DNA from: Microbacterium suaedae
Lineage (GTDB): Bacteria; Actinomycetota; Actinomycetes; Actinomycetales; Microbacteriaceae
DNA: 64,000 nt
Assembly (NCBI RefSeq): GCF_003254645.1
Contig: NZ_PNFD01000002.1
Span: 372,001 to 436,000 of the forward strand
Direction: 5' to 3'
This document shows, piece after piece, positions 47,639 to 57,005 of this stretch; position 1 is the stretch's first letter; each line of letters begins with the position of its first letter. Position numbers and translations under genes: made by a program. The notes beneath the pieces were generated by a model that saw only the letters and a list, made by a program, of their open reading frames with translations, searched no databases and had not been told where the DNA came from.

Positions 47639-48724
47639 TCAGTACCTCACCCTCGGGTCGATGAACGCCGCGATGATGTCGACGATGAAGTTCGTGAGCG
47701 CGACGATCACGGCGAGCAGGGCGACGATGCCCTGCACGGCGACGAAGTCGCGCGACTTGAGGAACTCGCTCAGCTGATAGCCGAGGCCCATCCACTCGAA
47801 GGTCGTCTCGGTGAGCACGGCGCCGCCGAGCAGCACGGCGATCTGGAGGCCGATGACGGTGATGATCGGGATGAGCGCGGGCTTGTAGGCGTGCTTGCGC
47901 ACGAGGCGGAACTCGCTCACGCCTCGCGAGCGCGCGGCGTCGACGTACGGCATCGAGAGCGTGCCGATGACGTTCGTGCGCACGAGGCGCAGGAAGACGC
48001 CGGCCGTCAGGAGGCCGAGCGCGAGGCCGGGGAGGATCGCGTGCGCGAGCACGTCGCTGATGAGCGACCACTGCCCCGTGCGCAGGGCATCGATCGTGTA
48101 GATGCCGGTCGCGCCATCGATCCGCCCGAGCTGCAGCTCGACGCGCGGCGAGGCGCGGCCGGAGCTGGGCAGCACACCGAGCCAGACCGAGAACACGAGC
48201 TTGAACAGCAGGCCGGCGAAGAACACGGGGGTCGCGTAGAAGAGGATCGCGAGGACGCGCAGGACGGCGTCCCCCCAGCGATCACGGATCGCGGCCGCGA
48301 GCATGCCGAGAGGGATGCCGACGACGAAGGCGATGATCAGTGCGTAGAGCGCGAGCTCGAGGGTCGCTCCGCCGTAGCGCAGCAGCACGCTCGTGACGGT
48401 CTGGCCGTTGATCGTCACGCCGAAGTCGCCCCGCGCGATATTGCCGAGGTACTCGAAGTACTGCACGATGAGGGGCCGGTTGTAGCCGGCCGCCTCGATG
48501 CGCTCGGCGAGCTGCGCGGGCGTGAGCTGGCCGCCGAGAGCGGCGGTGATGGGATCACCTGTCACGCGCATCATGAGGAACACGGTCGTGACGAGGATGA
48601 AGATCGTCGGGAAGATGAGCAGGAACCGGATCAGCACGTAGCGCCAGAGCGACGTGCCGCCGGATCCCCTTTTCTTCTTCGGAGGCGCCACCGGTGCGTC
48701 GGAGGCGAGGGCGGTTTCTGCCAC
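47639..48724 (-). CDS. ABC peptide transporter permease (DppB-like)
   Basis: A 361-residue permease: VLIRFLLIFPTIFILVTTV first helix, RPLIVQYFEYLGNIARGDFG, five more helices and the EAA motif YVDAARSRGVSEFRLVRKHAY. The N-terminus carries a basic PPKKKRGSGG stretch. Its end is partly duplicated just downstream (16-nt repeat before dppC). Confidence 0.9.
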   Translation of the reverse strand: MAETALASDAPVAPPKKKRGSGGTSLWRYVLIRFLLIFPTIFILVTTVFLMMRVTGDPITAALGGQLTPAQLAERIEAAGYNRPLIVQYFEYLGNIARGDFGVTINGQTVTSVLLRYGGATLELALYALIIAFVVGIPLGMLAAAIRDRWGDAVLRVLAILFYATPVFFAGLLFKLVFSVWLGVLPSSGRASPRVELQLGRIDGATGIYTIDALRTGQWSLISDVLAHAILPGLALGLLTAGVFLRLVRTNVIGTLSMPYVDAARSRGVSEFRLVRKHAYKPALIPIITVIGLQIAVLLGGAVLTETTFEWMGLGYQLSEFLKSRDFVAVQGIVALLAVIVALTNFIVDIIAAFIDPRVRY

Positions 48725-48756
48725 GGGGGAGTCCTTGTGGGAATCGGGTGGAGCAT

Positions 48757-48799
48757 GGATCCGGGGCGGCTCGCCTCATGGGCGACCCGCCCCGGATCC
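48757..48799 (-). terminator. Intra-operon hairpin between binding protein and DppB
   Basis: GGATCCGGGGCGG and CCGCCCCGGATCC form a 13-bp outer stem with an inner TCGCC/GGCGA stem. Its position after the binding-protein gene suggests partial termination or 3'-end protection, giving more binding protein than permease. Confidence 0.65.
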
Positions 48800-48816
48800 G
48801 CTCTGTCGGGTGCTGG

Positions 48817-50436
48817 TCAGCGCGTGAGCGACGACATGCGGAGCTTGAACGACGCGTCGAGGACGACGCCCTCGACATCGGCCGCGGTCACGGCGACCTG
48901 AGCGCCCTGCAGGTAGGGAACGGTCGAGAGGTCCTCGGCGACCTTCTGCTGGATGTCGCCGATGAGCGCCTCGCGCGCAGCGGGATCGGACTCGGAAGCC
49001 TGGTCGGAGATGAGCTGGTCGACCTCGTCATCGGCGTAGTGGTTCACGAGGAAGTTCTCCGAGCGGAAGAACGGCGTGAGGTAGTTGTCAGCGTCCGAGT
49101 AGTCGGGGAACCAGCCGAGCTGGTAAGCCGGGTAGACGTCGCCGACGCGGTCATCGGAGTACTGCACCCACTCGGTGCCGGCCAGCGTCACGTCGAAGAG
49201 GCCATCGGCCTCGAGCTGCTGCTCGATCAGTGCGTATTCGTCGGCCGAGTTCGGGCCGTAGTGGTCGGGGCTGTACTGGAGCGAGAGCTCGACGGGCGTC
49301 TCGACACCCGCGTCCGACAGGGTCTGCTCGGCTGCCTCTGCCGAGGGTGCGCCCTGACCGTCGCCGTACATCTCCTTGAGCGGCTCGGTCGCGCCGGCGA
49401 AGCCCTCGGGGACGTACGAGTAGAGCGGCGTGAAGGTTCCGTCGTAGACCTGCTCGCTCAGCGCCTCGCGGTCGATGAGCGACGCGACGGCCTGGCGCAC
49501 GGCCAGCGCCTTGTCGGGATCCGCGTCCTCGGTCTCAGCGCCGTACGGCTGGGTGTTGAAGTTGAAGACGATGTAACGGATCTCGCCACCGGGGCCGTCG
49601 TGGATGGCGAGGCTGTCGTCACCGGAGAGGTCCTCGACGTCGCTCGGTGACAGGCTGCGGTAGGCGACGTCGACGGAGCCGTCTTCGACGGCGAGCTTCA
49701 GGTTCGACGACTCGGCGTAGTAGTTGATCAGCACGCCGTCGTTCGCGGCGGGCTCGATGAGGCCCTCATAGTTCTCGTTGGGCGTCAGCTCGACGAGCTC
49801 GTTGAACGTGTAGTCGGTGATCGAGTACGGCCCGCCGAACGCGTTCGCCTCGACGATGTCGTCGTCGGGGGTGACCTCGTCGGCCGAGAAGGTGTCCTCG
49901 TCAACGATGGCGCCCGGGAAGCTCGTGAGCACGTGCGGGAACGTCTGGTCGTCGGCGTTGGTGAGGTGGAAGACGACGGTCTGCTCGTCGGGGGCCTCGA
50001 CTGAATCGAGGTTGCCGAGAAGCGACGACGGCCCGTTCGGGTCGGCGATCGCGAGCTGGCGATCGAACGTGAACTTCACGTCGCTCGAGGTGAGTTCGTT
50101 GCCGTTGGCCCACATCAGCCCCTCGGGGAGGGTCACCGTGTACTCATTCGGTCCGGTGAACTCGGCGGTCTCGGCGAGGTCGGGAACGACGTCTGTGCTG
50201 TTCGGGGCCGTGTTGACGAGGTACGGGAATACCTGCGTCTGCAGCGTGAGGGAGCCGTTGTCGTACGACCCGGCCGGGTCGAGGTGCGTGACGGAGTCGG
50301 TCGTGCCGACAAGGATGTCGTTGCCCGTCGCGCTGTCTCCGCCGTCAGTGCTCGCGCAGCCGGCGAGCGTGATGGCGGCGACCGCGGGAGCGGCGACCAG
50401 CAGGGCGCGTCTGCGCGCATGCGTCGTGAGGTTCAT
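48817..50436 (-). CDS. ABC peptide transporter substrate-binding lipoprotein
   Basis: A 539-residue SBP_bac_5 protein. Signal peptide with Arg-rich start (HARRRALLVAAPAVAAITLA) and lipobox LAGC (Cys27), then a Ser/Thr/Gly linker; mature motifs include TDSVTHLDPAGSYDNGSL, NGNELTSSDVKFTFDR and VFNFNTQPYG. Binds peptides or similar solutes outside the membrane. First gene of the operon SBP-DppB-DppC-DppDF. GAAGAGG is the ribosome site. Confidence 0.93.
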   Translation of the reverse strand: MNLTTHARRRALLVAAPAVAAITLAGCASTDGGDSATGNDILVGTTDSVTHLDPAGSYDNGSLTLQTQVFPYLVNTAPNSTDVVPDLAETAEFTGPNEYTVTLPEGLMWANGNELTSSDVKFTFDRQLAIADPNGPSSLLGNLDSVEAPDEQTVVFHLTNADDQTFPHVLTSFPGAIVDEDTFSADEVTPDDDIVEANAFGGPYSITDYTFNELVELTPNENYEGLIEPAANDGVLINYYAESSNLKLAVEDGSVDVAYRSLSPSDVEDLSGDDSLAIHDGPGGEIRYIVFNFNTQPYGAETEDADPDKALAVRQAVASLIDREALSEQVYDGTFTPLYSYVPEGFAGATEPLKEMYGDGQGAPSAEAAEQTLSDAGVETPVELSLQYSPDHYGPNSADEYALIEQQLEADGLFDVTLAGTEWVQYSDDRVGDVYPAYQLGWFPDYSDADNYLTPFFRSENFLVNHYADDEVDQLISDQASESDPAAREALIGDIQQKVAEDLSTVPYLQGAQVAVTAADVEGVVLDASFKLRMSSLTR

Positions 50437-50469
50437 TCGTGCCTCTTCTCGAAGATGCCGTGTGCTGTG

Positions 50470-50490
50470 TGTCACCGCGTGTCGGTGACA
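50470..50490 (-). promoter_or_regulatory. Inverted repeat upstream of the ABC operon
   Basis: TGTCACC and GGTGACA form a perfect 7+7 dyad with a 7-nt spacer, 34 nt before the binding-protein ATG. TTGACA (minus strand) stands just upstream. It could be an operator or a leader hairpin. Confidence 0.4.
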
Positions 50491-50597
50491 GGGTTTTGTC
50501 AAAATTTACACAGTCGGCTACCAGGGAGGAATCGAAAGCAGATATCGATCGTGTGAAGATTGAGCAGAATGCACGTGGACGAGTGTCGCGTCGCGCG

Positions 50598-51467
50598 TTA
50601 TGCGACGAGTTTCGAGGATCCCTGCCATGCGTCGAGGAGCGCGCGCCGCAGGCGATTGCCGCGCTCGGCGAACGCCCGCTGCCGGTGGACGTACTCGGCC
50701 TTTCCTTCGGCGGTCTCGATACGCACCGGGTCGATCCCGAACGCGCGGAGATCGTACGGCGCGGCCTCCATGTCGAGCCGCCGGATGTCGCGCGCGAGTT
50801 CGAAGGCGTCGAGGAGCAGATCGCCCGGAGCCAGCGGCCCGAGCTTCGCCGTCCACTTGTAGACGTCCATCCCCGCGTGCAGGCACCCCGGCTGCTCCCG
50901 TTCCGGCTGCGTCTCGCGGTCGAGCGGCGCGCGATTGCGGGGCACGGCGTCGGGGGTGAAGAAACGGAAAGCGTCGTAATGCGTGCAGCGGAGCTCATGC
51001 GTCTCGACGACCTCGTCAGTCTCCTGCTGGCCGAGGCGCAACGGCTGCGGGTGTCGGTGCTCCGACTGCCGGTAGACCATCGCCCACTCGTGCAGGCCGA
51101 AACAGTCGAACTGGCCCGGGCGTGAGGCCGTGCGGCGCAGCATGATGTCGATGAGACGCGCCAGTGCGGGCTTCTCCCGCGCGAAACCCTCGGCATCGGG
51201 CGTCACGGACCTGTTCGTGTCGCCGGGGCGATACCAGCGCCATTCGGCGCGCGGCTCGCCGGACGCGTCGAGCAACGTGACGCCCGCCCCCGGATGCCAG
51301 CGGCGAAGGAGGGATGGCTTGAACGAGTAGTAGGTGAACAGGAAGTCCCAGACCGGGTGCTTCTCGCCTCGCCGCGCGCGGGCGCGGTGGGCGGCGGTGA
51401 GCGCGTCGGCCCGCTCCTCGTGGATCCGCTCGCGCTCCCGCCACTCCTCCCGCGTCAGCTCGAACAT
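50598..51467 (-). CDS. Putative 3-methyladenine DNA glycosylase-like protein
   Basis: A 289-residue protein of a family usually labelled 3-methyladenine DNA glycosylase in actinobacteria. Visible blocks are HPVWDFLFTYYSFKPSLLRR, GQFDCFGLHEWAMVYR, ELRCTHYDAFRFFT and CLHAGMDVYKWTAKLGP, all rich in His/Cys/Asp. I do not see a helix-hairpin-helix or an Mpg fold, so the enzymatic label is weak. ATG 51467 is 5 nt after the M18 gene stop, so it ends the dnaE2-SRAP-M18 transcript. Confidence 0.55.
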   Translation of the reverse strand: MFELTREEWRERERIHEERADALTAAHRARARRGEKHPVWDFLFTYYSFKPSLLRRWHPGAGVTLLDASGEPRAEWRWYRPGDTNRSVTPDAEGFAREKPALARLIDIMLRRTASRPGQFDCFGLHEWAMVYRQSEHRHPQPLRLGQQETDEVVETHELRCTHYDAFRFFTPDAVPRNRAPLDRETQPEREQPGCLHAGMDVYKWTAKLGPLAPGDLLLDAFELARDIRRLDMEAAPYDLRAFGIDPVRIETAEGKAEYVHRQRAFAERGNRLRRALLDAWQGSSKLVA

Positions 51468-51472
51468 CCGGA

Positions 51473-52768
51473 TCAGCGCGCGAGCACGGCGCTCATCGCG
51501 CGGGACAGGAACCAGGGGTCCACGACAGCGGTGAGCTCGCGGGCCGAGTGCATCGAAAGGATCGGCACGCCCACGTCGACCGTACGGATGCCGAGGCGCG
51601 TCGCCGCGATCGGGCCGATCGTGGATCCGCACGGGACGGTGTTGTTCGAGACGAACTCTTGCGTCGGCACGCCCGCCGATCGGCAGGCCGCGTTCCAGGA
51701 GGCGGCGCCGTGCGCGTCGGTCGCGTAGCGCTGGTTTCCGTTGATCTTGAGGATCGGCCCGCCGCCCGCGACCGGCTGATTGGCGGGATCGTGCCGTTCG
51801 GAGTAGTTCGGGTGCACGGCGTGGCCGACGTCGCTCGAGACGTGCAGGGAGCGCGCGAAGCTGCGGGCGCGGTCTTCGTCCGAGCCGCCGAGGGCGCCCA
51901 GGATCCGTGTGAGGACTTCCTCGTGGAACGGGCCGGCTGCGCCCGTGCGGGAAGCGGATCCGATCTCCTCGTGGTCGAAGGCCGCGAACATCGCGATGTT
52001 CTCGGCGGGCCGCGCCTTGAGGATCGCGGTGAGCCCCGCGTGCGTCGACAGCAGATTGTCGAGGCGGCCGCTCGCGAACAGGGCCTCGTCGGCGCCGAAG
52101 GTGCGCGGCGTCTGGGTGTCGGCGGCGACGATGTCGAAGCCTCCGATCTCGTCGGGGGCGACGCCCGCGTCTCGCGCGAATCGGGCGACGATGTCGGCAG
52201 ACTCAGCATCGCCGAGGCCCCACACAGGGGTCGTATGGCGCTGCTTGTCGAGCGTGAGCCCGTCGTTGACCTGGCGGTCGAGGTGGATCGCGAGCTGCGG
52301 GATCCGCGCGATCGGCCCCGTGCGCACGAGATGCTCGTCTCCGGACGAGGTGACGATGCGCCCCGCGAGCTCGAGCTCGCGGTCGAGCCACGAGTTGAGG
52401 AGCGGTCCGCCGTACACCTCCCAGCCGAGCTGCCACCAACCTCCCGCGCCAGTCTTCGTGGGCTTCGGCTTGAGCTTGAAGCTCGGGGAATCGGTGTGCG
52501 CGCCGACGATCGAGAACGGCGTCGTCGCTCCGGCGCCATCGGGCAGCGCGAACGCGATGACGGATCCTTCACGCAGGACGACGTATCGACCGCCCGGCTC
52601 GATCCGCCATGCTTCCGTCTCGTCGAGCGCCGTGAAACCCGCATCGACGAGGCGGCGGAAGCTCTCGTCGGCGGCATGGTATGAGGAGGGCGACGCGGTC
52701 ACGAACGCGGCGAGATCGTCGATGTGGGTACGAGCTTCTGCGGGAATCGGTGAGGTCACACCATCCAT
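51473..52768 (-). CDS. M18-family aminopeptidase
   Basis: A 431-residue di-zinc aminopeptidase. SIVGAHTDSPSFKLKPKP (His and Asp ligands), ASGRLDNLLSTH (bridging Asp), AAFDHEEIGSASRTGA (catalytic Glu and ligand), VSSDVGHAVHPNYSE and ILSMHSARE (last His) are all present. It removes N-terminal residues from peptides in the cytosol. Its link to the DNA-repair genes around it is by position only. Confidence 0.92.
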   Translation of the reverse strand: MDGVTSPIPAEARTHIDDLAAFVTASPSSYHAADESFRRLVDAGFTALDETEAWRIEPGGRYVVLREGSVIAFALPDGAGATTPFSIVGAHTDSPSFKLKPKPTKTGAGGWWQLGWEVYGGPLLNSWLDRELELAGRIVTSSGDEHLVRTGPIARIPQLAIHLDRQVNDGLTLDKQRHTTPVWGLGDAESADIVARFARDAGVAPDEIGGFDIVAADTQTPRTFGADEALFASGRLDNLLSTHAGLTAILKARPAENIAMFAAFDHEEIGSASRTGAAGPFHEEVLTRILGALGGSDEDRARSFARSLHVSSDVGHAVHPNYSERHDPANQPVAGGGPILKINGNQRYATDAHGAASWNAACRSAGVPTQEFVSNNTVPCGSTIGPIAATRLGIRTVDVGVPILSMHSARELTAVVDPWFLSRAMSAVLAR

Positions 52769-52800
52769 TGTCGCGCGGATCGCACGGGAGCAGTCCGAGA

Positions 52801-53514
52801 TCAGCCGGCGACGGGATCGATGAAGGAGGGGGAGTCGCGCCGTACATCGCCGACGGCACGGTCGACCTCGTGCCACGCGAGCGATTCGCCCACGCGGGGC
52901 GCGTCGTCGATCATCGCATCGAGGACGTCCCGTGGCGCCTCCGCATGAGGATCGAGCCACGCATCGGCGTGCGCGGTGTCGAGGAAGACGGGCATGCGGT
53001 GGTGGACGGATCCGAGGGCGCCGACGCCGGAACGGGTGAGGATCGTGAAGCTCAGCACCCAGCGATCGGGTTCGTCATCGCTCTTCTCGCGATCCTTCCA
53101 CCACTCGTAGAGCCCCGCGAACAGCATCGGCTCGCCGCCTTCGGGATGGATGAACAGCGGCACCTTGCCGTCGTCGGTCGTCTTCCACTCGTAGTAGCCG
53201 GTCGCCGGGATGACGGCGCGGCGTCCCGCGAGGGCCGGCGCGAACATGCGCTTCTGCTCGAGTTCCTCGGCGCGGGCGTTGAACGCGCGCCGTCCGAGCG
53301 AGAGATCCTTCGCCCAGCCGGGGACGAGGCCCCACCGGGCCGATTCGACACGCCGAGTCGGCGGGTCGGTCTTGGTGGAGTCGAGCACGATCGCGGCCCG
53401 CTGTGTCGGGGCGATGTTGAAGCTTGGCGCGGGCAGATCGTCGGCGATATGGTCGGCGCGCAGTTCTCCCACGAGCTCGCTGCCGACCCGGGCTACGACG
53501 AACCGTCCGCACAT
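52801..53514 (-). CDS. SRAP/YedK-type abasic site-shielding protein
   Basis: A 237-residue SRAP protein. The mature N-terminal Cys2 (MCGRFVV) forms a thiazolidine cross-link with abasic sites in single-stranded DNA; AFNARAEEL gives the Asn, VIPATGYYEWK the Glu, and SVHHRMPVFL the His of the active site. Lies 47 bp after dnaE2 on the same strand, placing it in the damage-response unit. Confidence 0.95.
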   Translation of the reverse strand: MCGRFVVARVGSELVGELRADHIADDLPAPSFNIAPTQRAAIVLDSTKTDPPTRRVESARWGLVPGWAKDLSLGRRAFNARAEELEQKRMFAPALAGRRAVIPATGYYEWKTTDDGKVPLFIHPEGGEPMLFAGLYEWWKDREKSDDEPDRWVLSFTILTRSGVGALGSVHHRMPVFLDTAHADAWLDPHAEAPRDVLDAMIDDAPRVGESLAWHEVDRAVGDVRRDSPSFIDPVAG

Positions 53515-53561
53515 GTCTCGAGCCTACGACGGGGGCGCCGCTCGGGCACCCGGGTCGCCGA

Positions 53562-56500
53562 TCATCGGAAGTCCCGCGAACGATGGCCGATGCCGACGCG
53601 GAGGTCCTCGAATCCGTCCGCGACGAGGTTGACGACGCCCTCGGGTGAGCGCTCGAGCATGCCGCGCGCGATCAGGGCCGGGCTGTCTCGCACGACGCGG
53701 CGATAGCGCGTCCAGACTCCGACCGAGCAGACGACGTTCACGAGCCCGTGCTCGTCCTCGAGGTTGAGGAAGGTGATGCCCGACGCGGTCGCGGGACGCT
53801 GCCGATGGGTGACGAGCCCCGCGGTCTCGATGCGGCGACCGGTTTCGTGCGTGCGCAGGCCGATCGATGTGAGCACGCCCCGCGCGTCGAGGGCGCTGCG
53901 GAAGTGGGTGAGCGGATGATCGTCGGTCGACACGCCGGTCGCCCACAGATCGCTTGCGAGCCGTTCGTAGCTCGAGGGGTCCGCGAAGAGCGGCGGCTGT
54001 ACGGACAGCGCCGTGCCTGGCAGGAAATCGGGGCGATCTTGGGCGGCGGAGCCCGCGAGCCAGATTGCTTCGCGTGTGCCGTGCCCCAGAGATTCGAACG
54101 CACCCGCCGTCGCGAGGGCTTCGAGCTGCTGCTCGGTGATGCCCGTGCGGCGTACGAGGTCGGACATCGACGAGAAGGCGCCCGCTCTCTCACGCTCGGA
54201 CACGATGATCTCGGCCGTACGCCCGCCGATTCCCGTGATCCCGGAGAGACCGAGTCGGACGGCGAAGCCTGCGTCGCGCCGGTGCGCGGCCGAGTCGTCG
54301 GGTGCGGAGCGGTCGAAGGGTGCCGGCTCGCTCACGACATCGACGGGTGCGTGGTCGATGAGGCAGGAGTCGCGGCCTGTCGGCGCACGCCGCGGGGGTT
54401 TGAGGGGCTCGAGGGGTTCGAGGGGCTCGAGCGTCTCGTGCGCGTCGGAGCGCAGGATGTCGGGGCGACGCACCTCGACGCCGTGACGGCGGGCATCGGC
54501 GGTGAGGGTTGCGGGGGAGTAGAACCCCATCGGCTGCGAGCGCAGCAGCCCCGCGAGGAAGGCGGCGGGGTAGTGCAGCTTGATCCAGCTCGATGCGTAG
54601 ACGAGCAGAGCGAACGAGAGGGAGTGCGACTCGGCGAAGCCGAAATTCGCGAACGCCTGGATCTGCGCGTAGAGCCGTTCGGCCTGCTCGCCGTGGATGC
54701 CGTTCGAGGCCATGCCCGTGAAGAGCTTCTCCCGCAGCTTCTCGATGCGTTCCTGCCCGCGTTTGGATCCCATCGCCCGGCGCAGCAGATCGGCGTCTTC
54801 TCCCGTGCAGTCGCCGATCGCCATCGCCATCTGCATGAGCTGCTCCTGGAACACGGGGATGCCTTTCGTGCGCTTCAGGACGGGTTCGAGCTTCGGGTGC
54901 GGGTAGGTGACGGGCTCGAGACCCATCTTGCGGCGGACGAACGGGTGCACGGATCCGCCCTGGACGGGGCCGGGGCGGATGAGGGCGATCTGGATGACGA
55001 GGTCGTAGAAACGGCGCGGCTGCAGGCGGGGGAGCAACCCCATCTGCGCCCGGGATTCGACCTGGAAGACGCCGATCGAGTCGGCGCGGCAGAGCATGTC
55101 GTAGACGGCGGGCTCCTCGCGCGGCAGCTCGCGCAGATCGAAGCGCTCGCCCGTCGCACCGGCGATGATGTCGAAGCAGTGCTGCAGGGCCGCGAGCATG
55201 CCGAGGCCGAGCAGATCGAACTTGACGAGCCCCATCCACTCGGCGGAGTCCTTGTCCCACTGGATGACGGTCCGGCCGGGCATGCGCGCGTGCTCGATCG
55301 GGACGACCTCGCCGACAGGACGGTCGGTGAGCACCATGCCGCCCGAGTGGATCCCCAGATGGCGTGGCGCGGTCAGGAGCTCCTTCGCATAGTCGAGCAC
55401 CTGGTCGGGAATGTCATGGTCGGGTCCGGATTCGAGAGAGGCGCCCCAGCGTTCGACCTGGCGCGACCAGGCGTCCTGCTGGCCGGGTGAATAGCCGAGC
55501 GCACGGGCGACGTCGCGCACGGCGTTCTTGGGGCGGTATTGGATGACGTTCGCCACCTGAGCGGCGCGTTCGCGGCCGTACTCGTCGTACACCCACTGGA
55601 TGATCTCCTCGCGCCGATCGCTGTCGAAGTCGACGTCGATGTCGGGTTCCTCGTCGCGCATGGCCGAGAGGAAGCGTTCGAAGGGCAGCTGGTAGTAGAT
55701 CGCATCGACCGCGGTGATGTCGAGCAGATAGCAGACGGCGCTGTTCGCGGCGGATCCGCGTCCCTGGCAGAGGATCCCGCGCCGGCGAGCCTCCGCGACG
55801 ATGTCGTGGACGATGAGGAAGTAGCCCGGAAAGTCCTTCTTCTCGATCACATCGAGTTCGTGCGCGATGCGTTCGCGATCGGCCGCGGACAGGCGCGGGT
55901 AGCGGCGCGGGACGGCGCGCCAGACGAGTTCGCGCAGATAGGACATCGGCGTGTGCCCGTCGGGGACCGGCTGCTTCGGCAGGGCGGGGCGGGCCGCTCG
56001 CAGCGGGAACACGAGCTCGTCGGCGAGGTGTGCGGCGGCTTCGACGGCCCCGGGGAAGCGGGAGAAGATCCGGGCCATTTCGTCGCCGGAGCGGAGGTGG
56101 GCGGGGCCGCCCGCAGGCAGCCAGCCGTCGAGATCGTCCATGCTGCGGGTCGCACGGATGGCCGCGACCGCCTGGGCGAGGCGCACCTTGTCGGGGCCTG
56201 CGCAGTGCGCATTCCCTGTGGCGACGAGCGGCAGACGGACGCGTTCGGCGAGCAGTGCGAGGGCATCGTTGCGGTGGTCGTCGAGCGGATCGCCGTGGTG
56301 GGTGAGCTCGACGAACACGTTGTCTCGGCCGAAGAGGGAGACGAGGCGCCGCAGCTCGTGTTCGGCGCCGCTGAGCTGTTCGTCGGGGGAGACGTTTCGG
56401 CGCAGGGCCTGCCCGACGGATCCCTTGCGGCATCCGGTGAGCACCGCCCAGTCGCCTGAGGACTCCTCACCGAGATCCTCCAGGTCGTAGACGGGGCGCC

Positions 56501-57005
56501 CCTTCTCCTGTCCTCGCAGCTGCGCGCGGGTGATGGCGCGCGATAGTCGGTGATAGCCCTCCTCGCGCCGGGCGAGCACGAGGAGGTGCTGGCCCGCGGG
56601 ATCCGGAAGGCCCTTCTGGGGTGCGGGCAGGTCGAGCGAGAGCTCGGCGCCGAACGCCGTGCGCACCGAGGTGTGCTCGGCGGCCTCGGCGAAGCGCACG
56701 ATGCCGTAGAAGCCGTCGTGGTCGGTGAGCGCGAGGGCCTCCAGCCCGAGCCGCTCAGCCTCCTCGACGAGATCTTCGGGGGAGGAGGCGCCGTCGAGGA
56801 ACGAGTACGTCGAATGGGCGTGCAGCTCGGCGTAGCGCACACGGCTCTTTCCGCGCGCGATGCCCGGTGGCTCGTAGGCGGCGCGTTTGCGGCTCCAGGC
56901 GGGGCTGTCGCCCCCGTCGACGGCGGCGGGCCGCGGATCGGGGCGGCGCCCGCTCAACGTGCGTTCGAGCTCGTTCCAGGGGATCGGCGGATTCTTCCAT
57001 CCCAT
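53562..57005 (-). CDS. dnaE2: Error-prone DNA polymerase III alpha subunit
   Basis: The catalytic subunit of the ImuA-ImuB-DnaE2 mutasome for lesion bypass. 1147 residues: PHP domain (YAELHAHSTYSFLDGASS near 60-80), palm with PDIDVDFDSDRREEII (catalytic acids), CYLLDITAVDAIYYQ, the helix-hairpin-helix and a C-terminal OB domain (ITFLNLEDEHGLVNVV). It starts MGWKNPPIPWNELERTL, typical of DnaE2, with ATG 57005 sharing one base with the imuB stop. It has no beta-clamp-binding tail of its own that I recognise; ImuB supplies it in related systems. Confidence 0.95.
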   Translation of the reverse strand: MGWKNPPIPWNELERTLSGRRPDPRPAAVDGGDSPAWSRKRAAYEPPGIARGKSRVRYAELHAHSTYSFLDGASSPEDLVEEAERLGLEALALTDHDGFYGIVRFAEAAEHTSVRTAFGAELSLDLPAPQKGLPDPAGQHLLVLARREEGYHRLSRAITRAQLRGQEKGRPVYDLEDLGEESSGDWAVLTGCRKGSVGQALRRNVSPDEQLSGAEHELRRLVSLFGRDNVFVELTHHGDPLDDHRNDALALLAERVRLPLVATGNAHCAGPDKVRLAQAVAAIRATRSMDDLDGWLPAGGPAHLRSGDEMARIFSRFPGAVEAAAHLADELVFPLRAARPALPKQPVPDGHTPMSYLRELVWRAVPRRYPRLSAADRERIAHELDVIEKKDFPGYFLIVHDIVAEARRRGILCQGRGSAANSAVCYLLDITAVDAIYYQLPFERFLSAMRDEEPDIDVDFDSDRREEIIQWVYDEYGRERAAQVANVIQYRPKNAVRDVARALGYSPGQQDAWSRQVERWGASLESGPDHDIPDQVLDYAKELLTAPRHLGIHSGGMVLTDRPVGEVVPIEHARMPGRTVIQWDKDSAEWMGLVKFDLLGLGMLAALQHCFDIIAGATGERFDLRELPREEPAVYDMLCRADSIGVFQVESRAQMGLLPRLQPRRFYDLVIQIALIRPGPVQGGSVHPFVRRKMGLEPVTYPHPKLEPVLKRTKGIPVFQEQLMQMAMAIGDCTGEDADLLRRAMGSKRGQERIEKLREKLFTGMASNGIHGEQAERLYAQIQAFANFGFAESHSLSFALLVYASSWIKLHYPAAFLAGLLRSQPMGFYSPATLTADARRHGVEVRRPDILRSDAHETLEPLEPLEPLKPPRRAPTGRDSCLIDHAPVDVVSEPAPFDRSAPDDSAAHRRDAGFAVRLGLSGITGIGGRTAEIIVSERERAGAFSSMSDLVRRTGITEQQLEALATAGAFESLGHGTREAIWLAGSAAQDRPDFLPGTALSVQPPLFADPSSYERLASDLWATGVSTDDHPLTHFRSALDARGVLTSIGLRTHETGRRIETAGLVTHRQRPATASGITFLNLEDEHGLVNVVCSVGVWTRYRRVVRDSPALIARGMLERSPEGVVNLVADGFEDLRVGIGHRSRDFR

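Noticed and set aside
53748..55490. 580-codon plus-strand open frame
   Set aside because: Antisense shadow of dnaE2.
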